Shown: piece by piece, positions 45,640 to 57,100 of the stretch
How the letters are laid out: each line of letters starts with the position of its first letter
How positions within the stretch are numbered: position 1 is the first letter of the stretch
Assembly (NCBI GenBank): GCA_009829735.1
Contig: CM020620.1
Span: 7,518,545-7,582,544 of the forward strand
Direction: 5' to 3'
Length of the DNA stretch: 64,000 nucleotides
From: Pyropia yezoensis
Taxonomy: Eukaryota; Rhodophyta; Bangiophyceae; Bangiales; Bangiaceae
Notes under the pieces: model-generated
Seen by the model: the letters and a program-made list of their open reading frames with translations, nothing else
What the model was told of the DNA's origin: nothing
Databases searched by the model: none
Translations under genes and position numbers: made by a program

Positions 45640-46490
45640 CGCGGCAGCAGCTGGTAGCTGTCTGCAGTGACAGCGGGGACGGGGGCAACAACCCCCAGCA
45701 CTCAGCGGCAGCGGCCAAGGGAGCAGGGGAAGCAAGACGAGGCAGCCGGCAGCGGCGCGGTCGGCCGCCGAAGGCGGTGGCGGCAGCAGGCGGCGGGCGG
45801 CGGCGTGGCCGGGGCGGCAGCCAGCGGTAGGATGACAACGGCGGCAAGCGATGGGTGCAAGCGACGGCGGCACGGGCAGGGGCAGCGGGCAGAGTCGGGG
45901 CCGAGCGCGGCGGCACCGCCCGCCAGCTGCTGCGGCAGGCACAGGCAGCTGCAGCGGAGGCGGCGGCGGGGGCGGCAGCAGTCGGCAGCTGGGGGCGGCT
46001 GCGAAAGCCGCAGGCGGCAGCCGGCGGCGGCGAGGGGGGGGGCAGCAGCGGTGGCGGACGGCGGCGGCGCGCGGCGGGCGGCAGCCGCGGCAGGGGAGGG
46101 CAGGCGGCGGCAGCGGCGGCCGGCGGCCGGCAGCGGCGGCGCGCGGCGGCGGCGGGCGGCGGGCGGCGGGCGGCGGGCGGCAGCCGCGGCGGGGGAGGGC
46201 GGGCCGCGGCGGCGGTGGCCGCCAGCCGTCAGTGGCGGCGGCCGGCAGCAGGCAGCAGTGGCAGCCGGCCGGCGGCCGCGGCCGAAGAGGGCGAGCGTCG
46301 GCGGCGGTCGGCAGCCCGCAGAGGCGGCGGCCGGCAGCGGCCGCCTGCGGCGGCGGCGGGCGGTAGGCGCCGGCGGTGGGCGCCGGCCGCGGCGGGGGCC
46401 GGACGGAGGCCGGCGACGGGTGAATACGGTTTGGGTGGGGAAAGACCGTTCGAGGGGGGGAGGAGCGGCAGGGGAGGGGGGAGGTAGTAC
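45640..46490. repeat. G-rich GGC/CGG tract
   Basis: G+C-only sequence with strong G bias on the + strand (units such as ggcggcagccggcggc). It is the strand-reversed counterpart in composition of 42930-44140 on the other side of the foldback element. Long frames here are Gly/Ala/Arg runs and I do not call them genes. Confidence 0.7.
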
Positions 46491-46682
46491 GGGAAGAAGC
46501 GGTGCAGGGGGGCAAGGCGCGGGTGAGCAAGAGGGTAAGGGACCCACCGAGGGAGCGACAACCCTGTTGTCCCCCGGAGCCCACACTGCGTCGTCCCACG
46601 CCTACGTGGCGAGCACTCCCGGGCCACTCGGCGCCGCTTACCCCCCCACTGTGCGACGCCGGCCCACGTGCCCGCGCACGCG

Positions 46683-46857
46683 CGGCGAAGTGCTCGCGAA
46701 CGCGGGGCGAAGTGCCCGCGAACGCGGGGCGAAGTGCCCGCGAACGCGGGGCGAAGTGCCCGCGAACGCGGGGCGAAGTGCCCGCGAACGCGCGGCGAAG
46801 TGCCCGCGAACGCGGGGCGAAGTGCCCGCGAACGCGGGGCGAAGTGCCCGCGCGCGG
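46683..46857. repeat. 21-bp minisatellite
   Basis: About eight units of cgaagtgcccgcgaacgcggg, nearly identical and with no spacers. It would encode a seven-residue repeat in every frame. It ends about 350 bp before the oxygenase-like gene. Confidence 0.9.
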
Positions 46858-47205
46858 CCCACAGTGCCCACGCGCGGCCGCCAAGAACCCATCCACGGCA
46901 TCCGTTGCCCGCCCATCGGCGGCAGAAAGCAAATTCGTCCATTGGGCAGATCCATTAACAGAAAGGCGATGTACGTGCGATCTTACACCTGGCTCCGAAC
47001 CAATCAAAATGTCGATTTTCCCATTGACTCAAGTGCAAGTTACGAAAATACCTCAATGCTGAATGTAGCTGTACACAGGCCCCTCAGCCCCGGTCTCTCT
47101 GGGTGCTTTACCACGCACCTCTGCTTCTCTTCTCGGCCCACCCTTCTCAGCGCGCTGGTTGCGGTCGTCGCGGGCGCCGCTTTTTGTCGTCCACCTCTGC
47201 GGACG

Positions 47206-48051
47206 ATGTCGTCCAGGCCGGCTCTCTCTGAGAATGCCTTAAAGAAGCATCGTCGGGCTCGAGCCCTCCTCAACCGATCTCTGGACGCCGAGCGAGACGC
47301 GCTGCATGCGGACGTGCTTCCCGTCGTCCACTTTCGCTGCAGATTCATCTCCCACGTGGTTCGCGCTTCGCTGAGCGCCGCTGGTCCTGGCTGCGTCGTC
47401 GTCTTGGGCGTCGCCCGGGAGTGCATGCTCGAAGACATGCTCACTGCGGCGGAGCTGACCGGGTTCCATGACCCGGCATCACACTACGTTTTCAACAGCA
47501 CCCCTTTGGGTGTTTTGAAGCGGCTGCTGCGAAGACGCGACAACCGTGCGGATACTGCTCGTCGGTTCGGTGCTCTGCAAGAAGGGTCGGCCGGGGCGGC
47601 GGAGATTCGCTGCACTGCCAATCGCATGGCGAAGGTGCTCACGACGGCGTGGCGCACAGGCTACGTGGCGAGGGAGCCGAACGTGCTTGTGTCGGCGCCG
47701 GGTGCTGCCAGGCAGCTGCCTCATGCCGACAACCGCTCCGCAGACGTCGGCGACGACCGGCCAGACCTGGTCGGCTTCTTTGGGTCGGTTCAGGAAGACA
47801 TGTGGGTTATACTGTATCCCCGTGTACGCCACAAGGACTGTGTGCCCACTGGGCCTGTCGTGGAGCCCTTGCGCGTACATATTCCGCGAGGGGGGTGTGT
47901 TCTTTTTCGAGGGGATCTCGTCCACCGGGGGGAGGCGAATCCGCTCGGTGTGTATCACCGCCGTAATCATGCTTCTCTCCATCTTACTGGGATAGAGACA
48001 CACATGCTTTCTGGGCAAGGCTATCATGTTACGGTGCCCACTGCGCAATAA
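47206..48051 (+). CDS. Putative 2-oxoglutarate/Fe(II)-dependent oxygenase
   Basis: The frame encodes 281 residues from ATG 47206 (an upstream in-frame ATG at 47056 would add 50 residues, including the hydrophobic stretch TLLSALVAVVAGAAF). The C-terminal half has the layout of the double-stranded beta-helix oxygenases: H-x-D in QLPHADNR (about residue 168), a distal His 67 residues later in RGDLVHRGEAN, and an Arg about 12 residues further on in YHRRNHASLHL, as needed for metal and 2-oxoglutarate binding. Strands such as VHIPRGGCVLFRGDLVH fit the core. Substrate is unknown. The spacing is closer to phytanoyl-CoA-hydroxylase-like proteins than to prolyl hydroxylases, but this is inference. The frame runs open for 1.5 kb further upstream through Gly/Ala repeats and the 21-bp minisatellite, which I exclude. 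A transposon-borne origin is possible. Confidence 0.5.
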   Translation: MSSRPALSENALKKHRRARALLNRSLDAERDALHADVLPVVHFRCRFISHVVRASLSAAGPGCVVVLGVARECMLEDMLTAAELTGFHDPASHYVFNSTPLGVLKRLLRRRDNRADTARRFGALQEGSAGAAEIRCTANRMAKVLTTAWRTGYVAREPNVLVSAPGAARQLPHADNRSADVGDDRPDLVGFFGSVQEDMWVILYPRVRHKDCVPTGPVVEPLRVHIPRGGCVLFRGDLVHRGEANPLGVYHRRNHASLHLTGIETHMLSGQGYHVTVPTAQ

Positions 48052-48052
48052 A
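48047..48052 (+). terminator. AATAAA polyadenylation signal overlapping the stop codon
   Basis: The stop TAA (48049-48051) of the oxygenase-like gene lies inside AATAAA. A signal at this point would give a very short 3' untranslated region. Supported by sequence only. Confidence 0.4.
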
Positions 48053-49119
48053 CTCTTTCGTTGCTTGCAATATTTAGGAGCGCGCTTTATCGGGGGAAGG
48101 TCCAATGTCCTTCGATCGAAGCTGGTGCGGAAGGGTGTGAGACATGATAGTCACGTACACACGGGCCAGAAGAGGCGCGTAGGATCGCACCCCCTCGTCT
48201 ACCAATTATTCGAAAAACGCAAGCGCCACATACCCCCTCGCCGCCACCAGCCGCCGCCAACCCGTCTGATGGGCGCGAGTGTGGGGCCGGGAGGGGATCG
48301 CGACGGGATCTCCCCCCACCGCCAGACTGCCCTCGCCCCAGCGCCACGAGAACCCCCGCGCGGTGCTGCCGCTAAGGCCGTCGCATCCGCTGCGGCCGCC
48401 ATCTCGGCGGACACTGCGTCCGGTGCCGCCGCCGCCGCCACCTCAGACTCAGCCACCGTCGCCGCTGCGTCGCGTGGCGGCTGGGCGATCACGGCGGGTG
48501 GGCTCCAACTGCGGTGGTGGCGGTCTGCGTTGGCGTGTCGACGTTCATCGCATTGACGTCGACCGGCTCCGCCGTGGACGGCGCGGATGACTCGGCCGCG
48601 GCGGGTGCGGCGGCGGCAGTCGGGGGGCTCGGCGCCCTCCCCCGCCGTAAGGTGCCTCCCCCCCGTCATATAGTTTCCAAGGATCTGAACCAAGCTGCAA
48701 ACCGTTTGCAATTTGGGAACGCTGAGATGCTCTAAGAGCGCTGGCTCAGCTCAGTAGCTCTGAAAGCGCGCGGCGAGCCGGAGCGCCAGGAAGGACCACT
48801 CGCGCCAGGACAGCTACTTCATTTTACTTATGTCCGCATGTACTGAGACAAGCAGTACTCAGCAACGGCGCCGCCTCCATCGCGCCCCGGTCCCGCGCGG
48901 TCCCGCCCGCTCCCGCCAGCGCGGTGCGCCCCCCCGGAGCACTCTTTCTGGACCCTCCCACGCCGCCCGGGCGTTGACCTGCCCCCACAGCGGCCCCGCC
49001 AGCCGCCTCCCTGCCCGCATGCCACATGCTGCCCCCGCGCCTCCGCCTCCCGCACACGTCCCTGCCGAACGCCGCCCCCCCCCCACCCCAGCCCCCTCAA
49101 CCACCGTCTTCGTCGGCCA
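48053..49119. other. Unassigned sequence
   Basis: There is no gene I can support. Short Ala-rich frames lie at 48026-48556 and 48514-48735, overlapped by open frames on the other strand. Confidence 0.4.
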
Positions 49120-50413
49120 GGTGCGCCGCAGCCGCTACCGCTGGGCGCTGCCGCCGCTGCCACCGCCGGCTGCATCCCCGGCCACCCGTGCACTGCCGCC
49201 GCCCGCGGCCGGGCGCTCCGGCAGCTGCCCCCGCTGCAGCCGCCGGCTGCCTCCCTGGCGTCTCGGGCGCCGCCGCTGCCGCCACCGGGCGCTGCTGCCG
49301 CCGCGGGCTACCGCCCGTGCTTCCCGGGGCTGCCGCCGCCGCGGCTGGGCGCTGCTGCTGCCGCGGCCGCGCGCTACCGCCGCCGCCCGCACCCGCCTGT
49401 GCTTCCCGGGGCTGCCGCCGCTGCGACAGCGCGCTGCCGCCGCCGCGGCTGCGCGCTGCCGCTGCCGCGGCTGCGCGCTACCACCGCCGCCGGCTGCCGC
49501 CCGTGCTGCCCTAGGCTGCCGCGGAAGCGGCTGTGCACTGCCGCTGCCGCGGCTTGGCGCTGCCGTCGGTGCGGGTTTGCGCTGCCGCCGCCGCGGGTAT
49601 GCGCCCACGTCGCTACGGTTGGGCGCCGCCGTTGCCGCGGCTAGGCGCTGCTGCTGCCGTGTCTGGGCGCTGCCGCCGCTGCGGGTAGGCGCTGCGGCCC
49701 CGCTGTCGCTAACGCATTGGCGCGCACCGCCGCTGCCGCCACCGGCCGCTGCCGCCGCCGTGGGCTACCGCCTGTACTTCCCGGGGCTGCCGCCGCCGCG
49801 GCTGGGCGCTGCTGCTGCCGCGGCCGCGCGCTAACGCTGCCGCCCGGAGCCGCCCGCGCTGCCTGGGGCTGCCGCGGCCGCGGCTGGGCGCTGCTGCTGC
49901 CGCGGCCGCCCGCTACCGCAGCCGCCCGCTGCCACTTGTGCTGCCTGGGGCTGCCGCCGCTGCGGCAGCGCGCTGCCGCCGACGCGGCTAGGTGTTATCG
50001 CTGCTGCGGCTGCGCGCTACCGCCGTCGCAGGCGGCCGCCTCTGCTGCCCTATTCTGCCGCGGAAGCGGCTGTGCACTGCCGCTGCCGCGGTTCGGCGCT
50101 GCCGTCGGTGTGGCTGGGCGCTGCTGTTGCCCCGCCTGGGCGCCGGCGCCGCTACGATTGGGCGCTGCCGCTGCTGCGGATAGGCGCTGCTGCCGGCGTG
50201 TCTGGGCGCTGCCACCGCCGCGGCTGAGCGCTGCTGCCCCACTGTCGCCGCCACGGTCGCGCGCTGCCGCTGCCGCGGCTGCGCGCTACCGCTGCCGCCC
50301 GCTGCCACCCGTGCTGCCTGGGGCTGCCGCCGCTGCGGCAGCGCGCTGCCGCCGACGCGGCTAGGCGTTGCCGCCGCTGCGGCTGCGCGCTACCGCCGTC
50401 ACAGGCGGCCGCC
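49120..50413. repeat. GC-only minisatellite (CTGCCGCYG type)
   Basis: It is made of dispersed and tandem variants of gcgctgccgccgcggctg and cggggctgccgccgc, with longer blocks repeated (for example the stretch after 49340 recurs after 49800, and the stretch after 49940 recurs after 50320). It ends exactly where the G3 LTR begins. All frames are Ala/Arg/Pro/Cys runs and look non-coding. Confidence 0.8.
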
Positions 50414-50777
50414 TGTAGCACAATAGGGTATCCGCTGCACGTCCACTCTCAGGGAACACTCACCAGGAGGGATCGGCACCAACGTCACCGGGAGGACAAG
50501 GTTGCTGTCCTTGGAGCGCAAGCCATGGGACCAAGATGGGAGCGCAAATGGGAGGGGTTTGTTGTTCTACATTGGCCGGCGGTGGATTCGCCGCCGGCCC
50601 CCTCGTTATAAACCCTCGGAGACACTACTAACTACCCTCCACCCCAAGATGCAAGTCCCGCTGGTCATACGTAACTTAAAGATACCGTGACCAGTACGGA
50701 CTCCCAAATTGAAAGTTAAGGGTTAGAAGTAGCCCCCCTAATATTAGGGTCACAATACGGACAACCATTTTGCTACA
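50414..50777 (-). repeat. G3 3' LTR (364 bp)
   Basis: In + coordinates it runs from TGTAGCA to TGCTACA, a perfect 7-bp terminal inverted repeat. It matches the G4 LTR at 15482-15842 along its length and the start of the G3 5' LTR at 63908. It contains a TATA-like ttataaa element about 200 bp in. Confidence 0.92.
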
Positions 50778-50789
50778 TATCCCCCCTTT
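50778..50789 (-). other. G3 polypurine tract
   Basis: On the minus strand a run aaagggggg directly precedes the 3' LTR, the expected position for plus-strand priming. Confidence 0.7.
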
Positions 50790-51340
50790 GGATTCGGCCC
50801 GTCCTCGGGTCGAGTTGCATTCGGGGTTCCGAATGTAAGTGGGTCGCGTGACCGTTTACCAGTCGGGTGGGGCTTTGCGCCCTGTCGCGACAGACACCCC
50901 TTTTCGAGGATGTCTGAGGGGGGTGCCTCCCTTTGTGTGGTACACACACGATCCGTTTTCCGGACCGTTAAATTCCCGATGCGGGTTTCTGTTCAGGACC
51001 CCCCTTTCCGAGGGGTGGTGCAAGCGGATCCGCCACCAGGCGTCTGGTGGAAGGGGGGCCCCTCTCGTGTGGACGATTGAGTCGGGGGCGGTTGGGGGTG
51101 ACCCCCCTTGATTACCCCGTGTGGGGGGGGCGTGGCTCCGGTCCAGGTGCCTGGGTGGAGCGCCCTCGTAGCTCGGCTGGCGTGGGTCGTCCCGCGCTGC
51201 CGTATCGCTCGTGCTGAGCTGTGTGGTTATAAGCGCGGGTGCCCGCGCTTCCCTGGCTCGTCCGCGCGAGCGTTCCTTGTACCGGGTCGAGCCGGCCTCG
51301 GCTTTTCTGCTCGGGGCGCGCCTGCTACCCCGGTTTCACC

Positions 51341-53709
51341 ATGTCTGACCCCCAGGTACCCGGGGGCGAGGACGACCTCCTGCTTGAGGAGGAGGAGGAG
51401 GTGATGGTGGACGACGTTCCCGTCTCTGCCACCGCTGCCGAGTGCTTCTTGGCGAGCTCGTCCGAAGACGAGGGCGACCAGGTAACCGTCCGCGTGGCCC
51501 CGGAAGGTGCGCCCGGCGGTTGGTCGTCCGTGTGCAGCGGCACGACGGCTCCGTCGGGTGGCGGGCAACCGCGTGTAGCGGCTGCCTCTACCCCTACTCC
51601 TCCGGCGGCCCGGATGGCTCCTGTCGCCGGTGCCGGCGCGGCTCTACCTCAAGACGGCGTCGCCGGCGTGTCGAATAGTCGTGGCGGCACCCCGGCCGGG
51701 ACGGCGGGTCAAGACGGCGCGGGTGCCCGCCTGGTTGGTGTATCCGCGGCGGAGGGTAATGGGTCTACCCCTGCTGCCCCCGTGGTGCCCACGTCGGGCC
51801 CGGGTGGCGGCGATGCTCTGCCCGCGGTGCCGCGGACGCTTGGTGGTCAAGAAGTGTCTACCCCGATGGCAGTGGACTCCGGGAGCTACTCCGGGCGGGC
51901 GCCCGCCCTTCTTCTTCCTCCTCGGCCCCGTGCACCTCCGGCACCGGCCCATCTGCCGGTGGGGCATCCCCCGGCGCCCCCTATTCTTCCTGGTCCTGCC
52001 CGGGTTGCCCCTTTGGGTGGCGGTGTCGCCTTGGCGGCGGGTCCACCCGCTATGTCGATGTCCGACGTGGTGGCTCGGGTCCGAGGCCTGACGGTGCAGG
52101 AGTCGATGGAGTCCGCTGGGCGGATGCGGGTGGACTTCCACCAGCCGCGTCTTCATGGAGAGACCTCCCGGCGCGTCAAGGTGGACCCGAGTTGGGAGCG
52201 GGAGTTGGTGCGGCTGGTCAACCAGCCGAACGCGGTCCGGGTGGACACCATTGGATCCTGAGCCAGCCGGACGACCGGCATGCGCAGCTCTGGCGCACCC
52301 GAGTGGGGCGGGGTGAGGTCTACCTCGACTCCGCCTTCGGGGTATGCGACTTGATTGCTCCCGCGTTGCCGCGGGAGGTTGACTACCCGGCTAGTGCTCG
52401 GGGGGTTGCGGCGGCGGCGCAGCCGGTTGCGTTTGGGAAGACGGTGGGTGATACCGGCCGGTATCCCAGCTTTGAGTACTTCCCGGGGGTATCCCCGTAT
52501 CTGACGTTGACGGCTCCCTACCCGCCTCTGGCGGGGTTGAAGTCGGCGTCCAGCTGGCGGCGCAACCATGGTGTCATGGCGGATGCGTTCCGCACCGATA
52601 TAACGTGTGCGTTTCAGACCGGTAACGGTCGTGCGCCGGTATACACTCCCGCGCGCCCGCCTCTGTGGCAGGAGGGGTGGGAACCCGCCCCTGCTTTCCG
52701 GTTTGACACCGGCTCCTGCCTCCGATACTTCGGGAGTGTGTTGGCCTCGCGGCCGGTCCACCCGTTGCAGGGTACCTTCACCCTTGAGGTTACCCTCGGG
52801 CAGGCCTCCTCCTTCTTGCTGTCCGTCCGCCGGCAGGGGCGCCTGTTTCATCTTCCGACGGGTGTCCGTCGGCACATCGCGCAGTTGGGCGTGGACATGA
52901 TAGCCGCCAAGACCGGGTTGGCCCGGGAGTTCGAGGTCCTGCTGGCTGTTCACGATGCCGTGAGGTGGGCTGGGGTGTTGGCCCTTCCCCCGTACCGGGA
53001 CCCGCAGGCTGGGGCTTCCCCCTTGCCTCTTCACTCGTTGCGTATCCGGCGTACTCAGCCGGGTGAGCCCAATTGCCATGGGTGGGCGTCTACCGAGGCT
53101 GTTGCTGACCTGGGTATTCCCATGGTTATCCATGACCCTCTTCAGGTCCTTGCCCCGTGGTTCGGTAGCCCGATACCGGCGGCGGTTGGCCGTCGTCCCC
53201 GAGAGTGGGGCTCTGCGGGTGGGGAGCGTGAGGTGTCCCGTCGTCGGGCCGAGCCCCGCCGGGTTTACGGTGGGGCCCCTTCAGTAGGGTCCTATTGGGC
53301 CTCGTATCAGGTGCCACCGGCTCCGGTGGTAGCTGTGTCGGCTCCTGTGGCTCCTCTGGCTGCGCCAGTGTCACCTCCCGCCCCTGTCCTGCATGACGGG
53401 GGCCCCCGTCTATGGTATGAGGGCGTTGACGCCCTTATTGCCCGCGCCATGCGGGGGGGTCTCTCTGTTAGCTGGGGGGATGTCCCCCCAGAAGCTGCGC
53501 TGGTTGGGTCAGCGCGTTGCTTCGGTGGCGTGCTTGACGGCCTCCTGACAGCTCTGGAGGACGTGGAGGCTGGCCGCAGCACCCTCGTCCAGCTATACAC
53601 CGAGGTAACTCGGGCGGTTGACCGTCGCGAGATTGCCGACCCGTGGAGCATGGAAGTGTACGCGATTACGCGTGAGTGGCCTCCCTCTGGCAGTGGGTCT
53701 ACCCACTGA
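51341..53709 (+). pseudogene. G3 opposite-strand gene between pol and 3' LTR
   Basis: A coding region converges on pol (413 bp between the stops). It starts at an ATG in good context (caccATGtct, 51341) with a strongly acidic N-terminus (MSDPQVPGGEDDLL; run of five Glu) and Pro/Ala-rich low complexity. The later part (52192-53709 open) is a folded-looking region with YPSFEYFPGVSPYL, PPLWQEGWEPAPAF and HDAVRWAGVLALPPYRD, then a helical C-terminus. Position, size, acidic start and the order of Trp-rich and Leu/Pro-rich blocks match the G1 and G2 opposite-strand genes, though residue identity is low. About one break. Function unknown. Confidence 0.55.
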
Positions 53710-54122
53710 GAAGTGCTATTGCTTGTGAGTGGGAGGGACCCGGTGACCCTTATGGTGGCCGGGTAGTAGTGAGTATAAACTCATCCCCCGCTGGGGCGTT
53801 TGCATGATACCAATGCCTGCCTTTGGATCTTTCTCGCGCCCCCAACCCATCCTGGTTGGTTAATACTCATGAAGGTCAACCTTCCTTAGTCCGTCACTTG
53901 CCCCATGGATGAGGGTTTACATTGGTGTAAGCCTCAGGTTACTTCGAAATTATCGGAGATAGTTATCTCATTCAAGTAAACTTGTAAAAGTCAGTCGCTT
54001 ACTTAGTTTGCCTCAGTCCGCTCCAACTTAGTGAACCTAAGTCTTGCCGAATCCATGTGACGCCCTACTTAGTAGGTATAAGCATTACCCCCCAACAGCC
54101 GAAGTCGGTGTCGGTTGGGTTG
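53710..54122. other. G3 spacer between convergent genes
   Basis: This is AT-richer sequence between the stop of the opposite-strand gene and the pol stop. It must hold the 3' end signals of the opposite-strand transcript. No ORF. Confidence 0.5.
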
Positions 54123-57100
54123 TTACAGCAGGCGTCGCCGCCTCATGTAAGGCATGAGAAGTTGGCGGGGTATATTTGCCGCTTGTTCCCAGGTGGGTGA
54201 GTCGTATCCGACCCACATCACCTTGACGTACCAGGGTCCTGGTAGGTCCGGGTCGGTGTGTCCGACCACGCTCTCTACTTGGAATGGAATCCCATCCGGC
54301 CCCACCGGGTCATCTGACCGGTGGGTAGTAAGAGCTTCATGTAGCAACCCAGCCGGTACCGGCTGAGGCTGTTCCGGCTTCGGAGCAGGTGTCACATCGT
54401 TGAGGTTGATGCGTTGTATCTCCGTATCGGAGTGCAGGATGACATGGTGATCATCTCTGTGTAAGATCTGGTACGGTCCCTTGACCGGTTGCATAAGCTT
54501 GTTCCCGCGGAACTTCTGGTGTCTGATATAGACCCAGTCACCTGTTACCAGGGTTGCGTTGCGTACCCGTAGGCGGGCGTCAAAGTTCTTCTTGTACCGA
54601 AGTTGTGTACGGTCAAGGGCACCCTTGAGCTTCGGAATCATCCACGATAGCTTGGCCAACCAAGCTAAGTGGATTCGTTCGGCCGGTCGGCCCTTCGGTA
54701 TATCATACCGAGTGCATCTGCCCGGTGGCAGCGTCAGGTCACCAACGCCCATCGGCATGATCCATTCCAGGGGGGCAATGGTAATACTCCGGTGGGGCCT
54801 GGCATTGTATGCCAGAGTCAAGACGGACAGAAGCCTGTCCCACGTCTTCGTGTGTTCCGCCACATAGCATTGGAGCATCTTGACGATGGTGCGGTTGAAC
54901 CGCTCCACCTGCCCGTTGGACTGCGGGTGGTAGTCGGATGCCCGTCGGGGTTCGATACCGAACATGCCCAGGACCTTAGTGCAGAATGCTGACGTAAGGT
55001 TTGCTCCGTTATCGGAGAGGAGTTGCTTCATTACTCCGTAAGCACTGATCCAGTGGTCAACCACTGCGTTCATGATGGTGTAGGCCGTATCGTCCGGGAT
55101 TGCTACTGCCCGTGACAGCTTAGTAAAGCGGTCCGACATGACCAGGATGTACCTGTTCCCTTCTTCCGTTATCGGAAGCGGTCCGAGTATGTCGATAGCG
55201 ACTTGCTCGCTGGGTCCATCCGGGGGGAACAGTTTCATAGCGGATGCCCGCCTTTGAAGACTCATGCGATTCCATGCGCACGGGTGGCATCCCCGCACGT
55301 GGTCGATTACGTCGACGGCCATTGCTGGCCAGTAGAAGAACCTTCGCATTGCTGCGAACATGCGCGAACCCCCGGGTGTCCGGCTGTGGGGTTCTCGTGT
55401 TCTCGTTCCATGACGGCCTGCCGTAAGGACACGGGAACCATGACCTGATGCCGTCCATCGGCGGGTGCCCGCCGATATATGAGTCCGTTCTCGTTCTCGG
55501 AGAAGATGCCGGCCGTGCCGGCCAGGAGGGTAGCACGATGGCGTTTACAGACATCGCCATTGGCCTGTGCCTCGCGGAAGTCCGCGAGGGTCGATGGGCA
55601 CGCAAGGTGTGCCATGATATGGTCAACCATACCTTGGGTAGCATTACTCACCATGCACACCGGTACCACCGGGATGTCTTCGTCCACCTGTCGGGTATCC
55701 CCGCTTGGGGTATCGAGTCGCGACAGCGCGTCCCCCAGATGATGGGTGGAGCCGGCCTTATATATGGTCCGGTAGTCGTGCTCGGCCATCTTCAGCCTCC
55801 ACCGGGCTAGCCGACCGTGGCTGTCGGAATCCTTGTCACCAAGGATGAGAAGCCATCTTAAAGGTTCATGGCCGGACCTTACGATGAACCTGGAACCTTC
55901 CAGGTATGGCCGGAGCAGTTGCACTGCCCATATGACTCCGAGGAACTCGCGCTCGGTGGCACTATAGTTACGCTCAGCCGGGTTGAGTGTCCGGCTGAAG
56001 TACCCTACCGGATGTAGGTCCGGGATAGCATTATCGGTACCGATGATGGTCTCTCCCTGTAGCAGGGTGCATCCCACTTGGGTGTCGCAGGCATCGACGT
56101 CGATGACGAAGGTCCCGCGTCTATGCGGCAACGCAAGCACGGGTGGGGCTAGCAGAGCTTGCTTGAGCAGCTCGAAGGCCTCTCCCTCGCTGGGCGAGGG
56201 AGCTTGGAGTACCTTTGGCAAGGCACTGCTCGTCAGGACCGTTAACGGTTTGGCTATACGAGCGAATTCCTTGACGAACCGTCGGTATACGTTGCACATT
56301 CCCAGGAAGCTTTTCAGCTGTGTCTGGGTGGTTGGGTATTGCGCATCCCGGAGTGCCCGGGTATTAGCTTCGAGCACTCCCAGTTTACCTGGTGTGATCT
56401 GGTGACCCAGATACTCGACTGTCTGCTGGACGAAGGCGCACTTCTTGAGGCGCAGGGTTACCCCGGCGTTCCGCAAGAGGGTGAGTACCTCGTCGACATG
56501 TTGCACATGGTCATCCATGTTACGCGAGAAGACGATGACGTCGTCCAAGTACACCAGGCAGTTCCGCCACTTGACTCCCGACAGTATAATGTCGATGGCC
56601 CGTTGGAATGTGGCGGGGGCGTTGGACAATCTGAAGGGCATCCATAGGAACTCGTACACGCCACTGTGACAGACGAACGCCGTCTCGGGGATATCCTCTT
56701 CCGCAACTGGGATCTGCCAGTACCCGGCATTGCAGTCGATAGTGGTAAACACTGTGGCCCCCCCCCCTCGCGAGTCGATGCACTCGTCCATCCTTGGTAA
56801 GGGGTATGAGTCTTTCTTGGTAACCAAGTTGAGGCGTCGATAATCGATGCAGAACCGAGGGGTTTGATCCTTCTTCGGTACGATAACGACTGGGGCACCC
56901 CACTCCGATATCGAAGGTCGGATCACCTTAGCTTCGCTCATCCTCTTCACTTCTCCATCAACGATCTCTCGTTGCATAGGTCCCGCCCGATGCGGTTGCG
57001 ACCGCGCTGGTCGAGCACATGGTACCAGGTCTATACGGTGTTGGGTTGCCCCAATGGTACCCAGCGCCCCGCCGGTCCACATGACGTCATGCTTTCTTAG

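Noticed and set aside
46683-46857. CRISPR-like array
   Set aside because: Units are head-to-tail without spacers in a eukaryotic context, so this is a minisatellite.
45667-47205. In-frame upstream extension of the oxygenase-like gene (about 510 residues)
   Set aside because: It consists of Gly/Ala/Arg repeats and a 21-bp minisatellite. The folded domain begins after 47206 and two plausible ATGs lie near it.
48720-48815. Possible tRNA or small structured RNA, because of short hairpins
   Set aside because: No cloverleaf with conserved T-loop or D-loop bases could be drawn.
49120-50413. Ala/Arg/Cys-rich frames (up to 334 residues) in the GC minisatellite
   Set aside because: They are translations of short repeats. 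Every frame is open and none is supported by a domain.
52153-53133. 326-residue minus-strand frame within G3
   Set aside because: Shadow of the G3 opposite-strand gene; the + frame carries the block order shared with G1 and G2.
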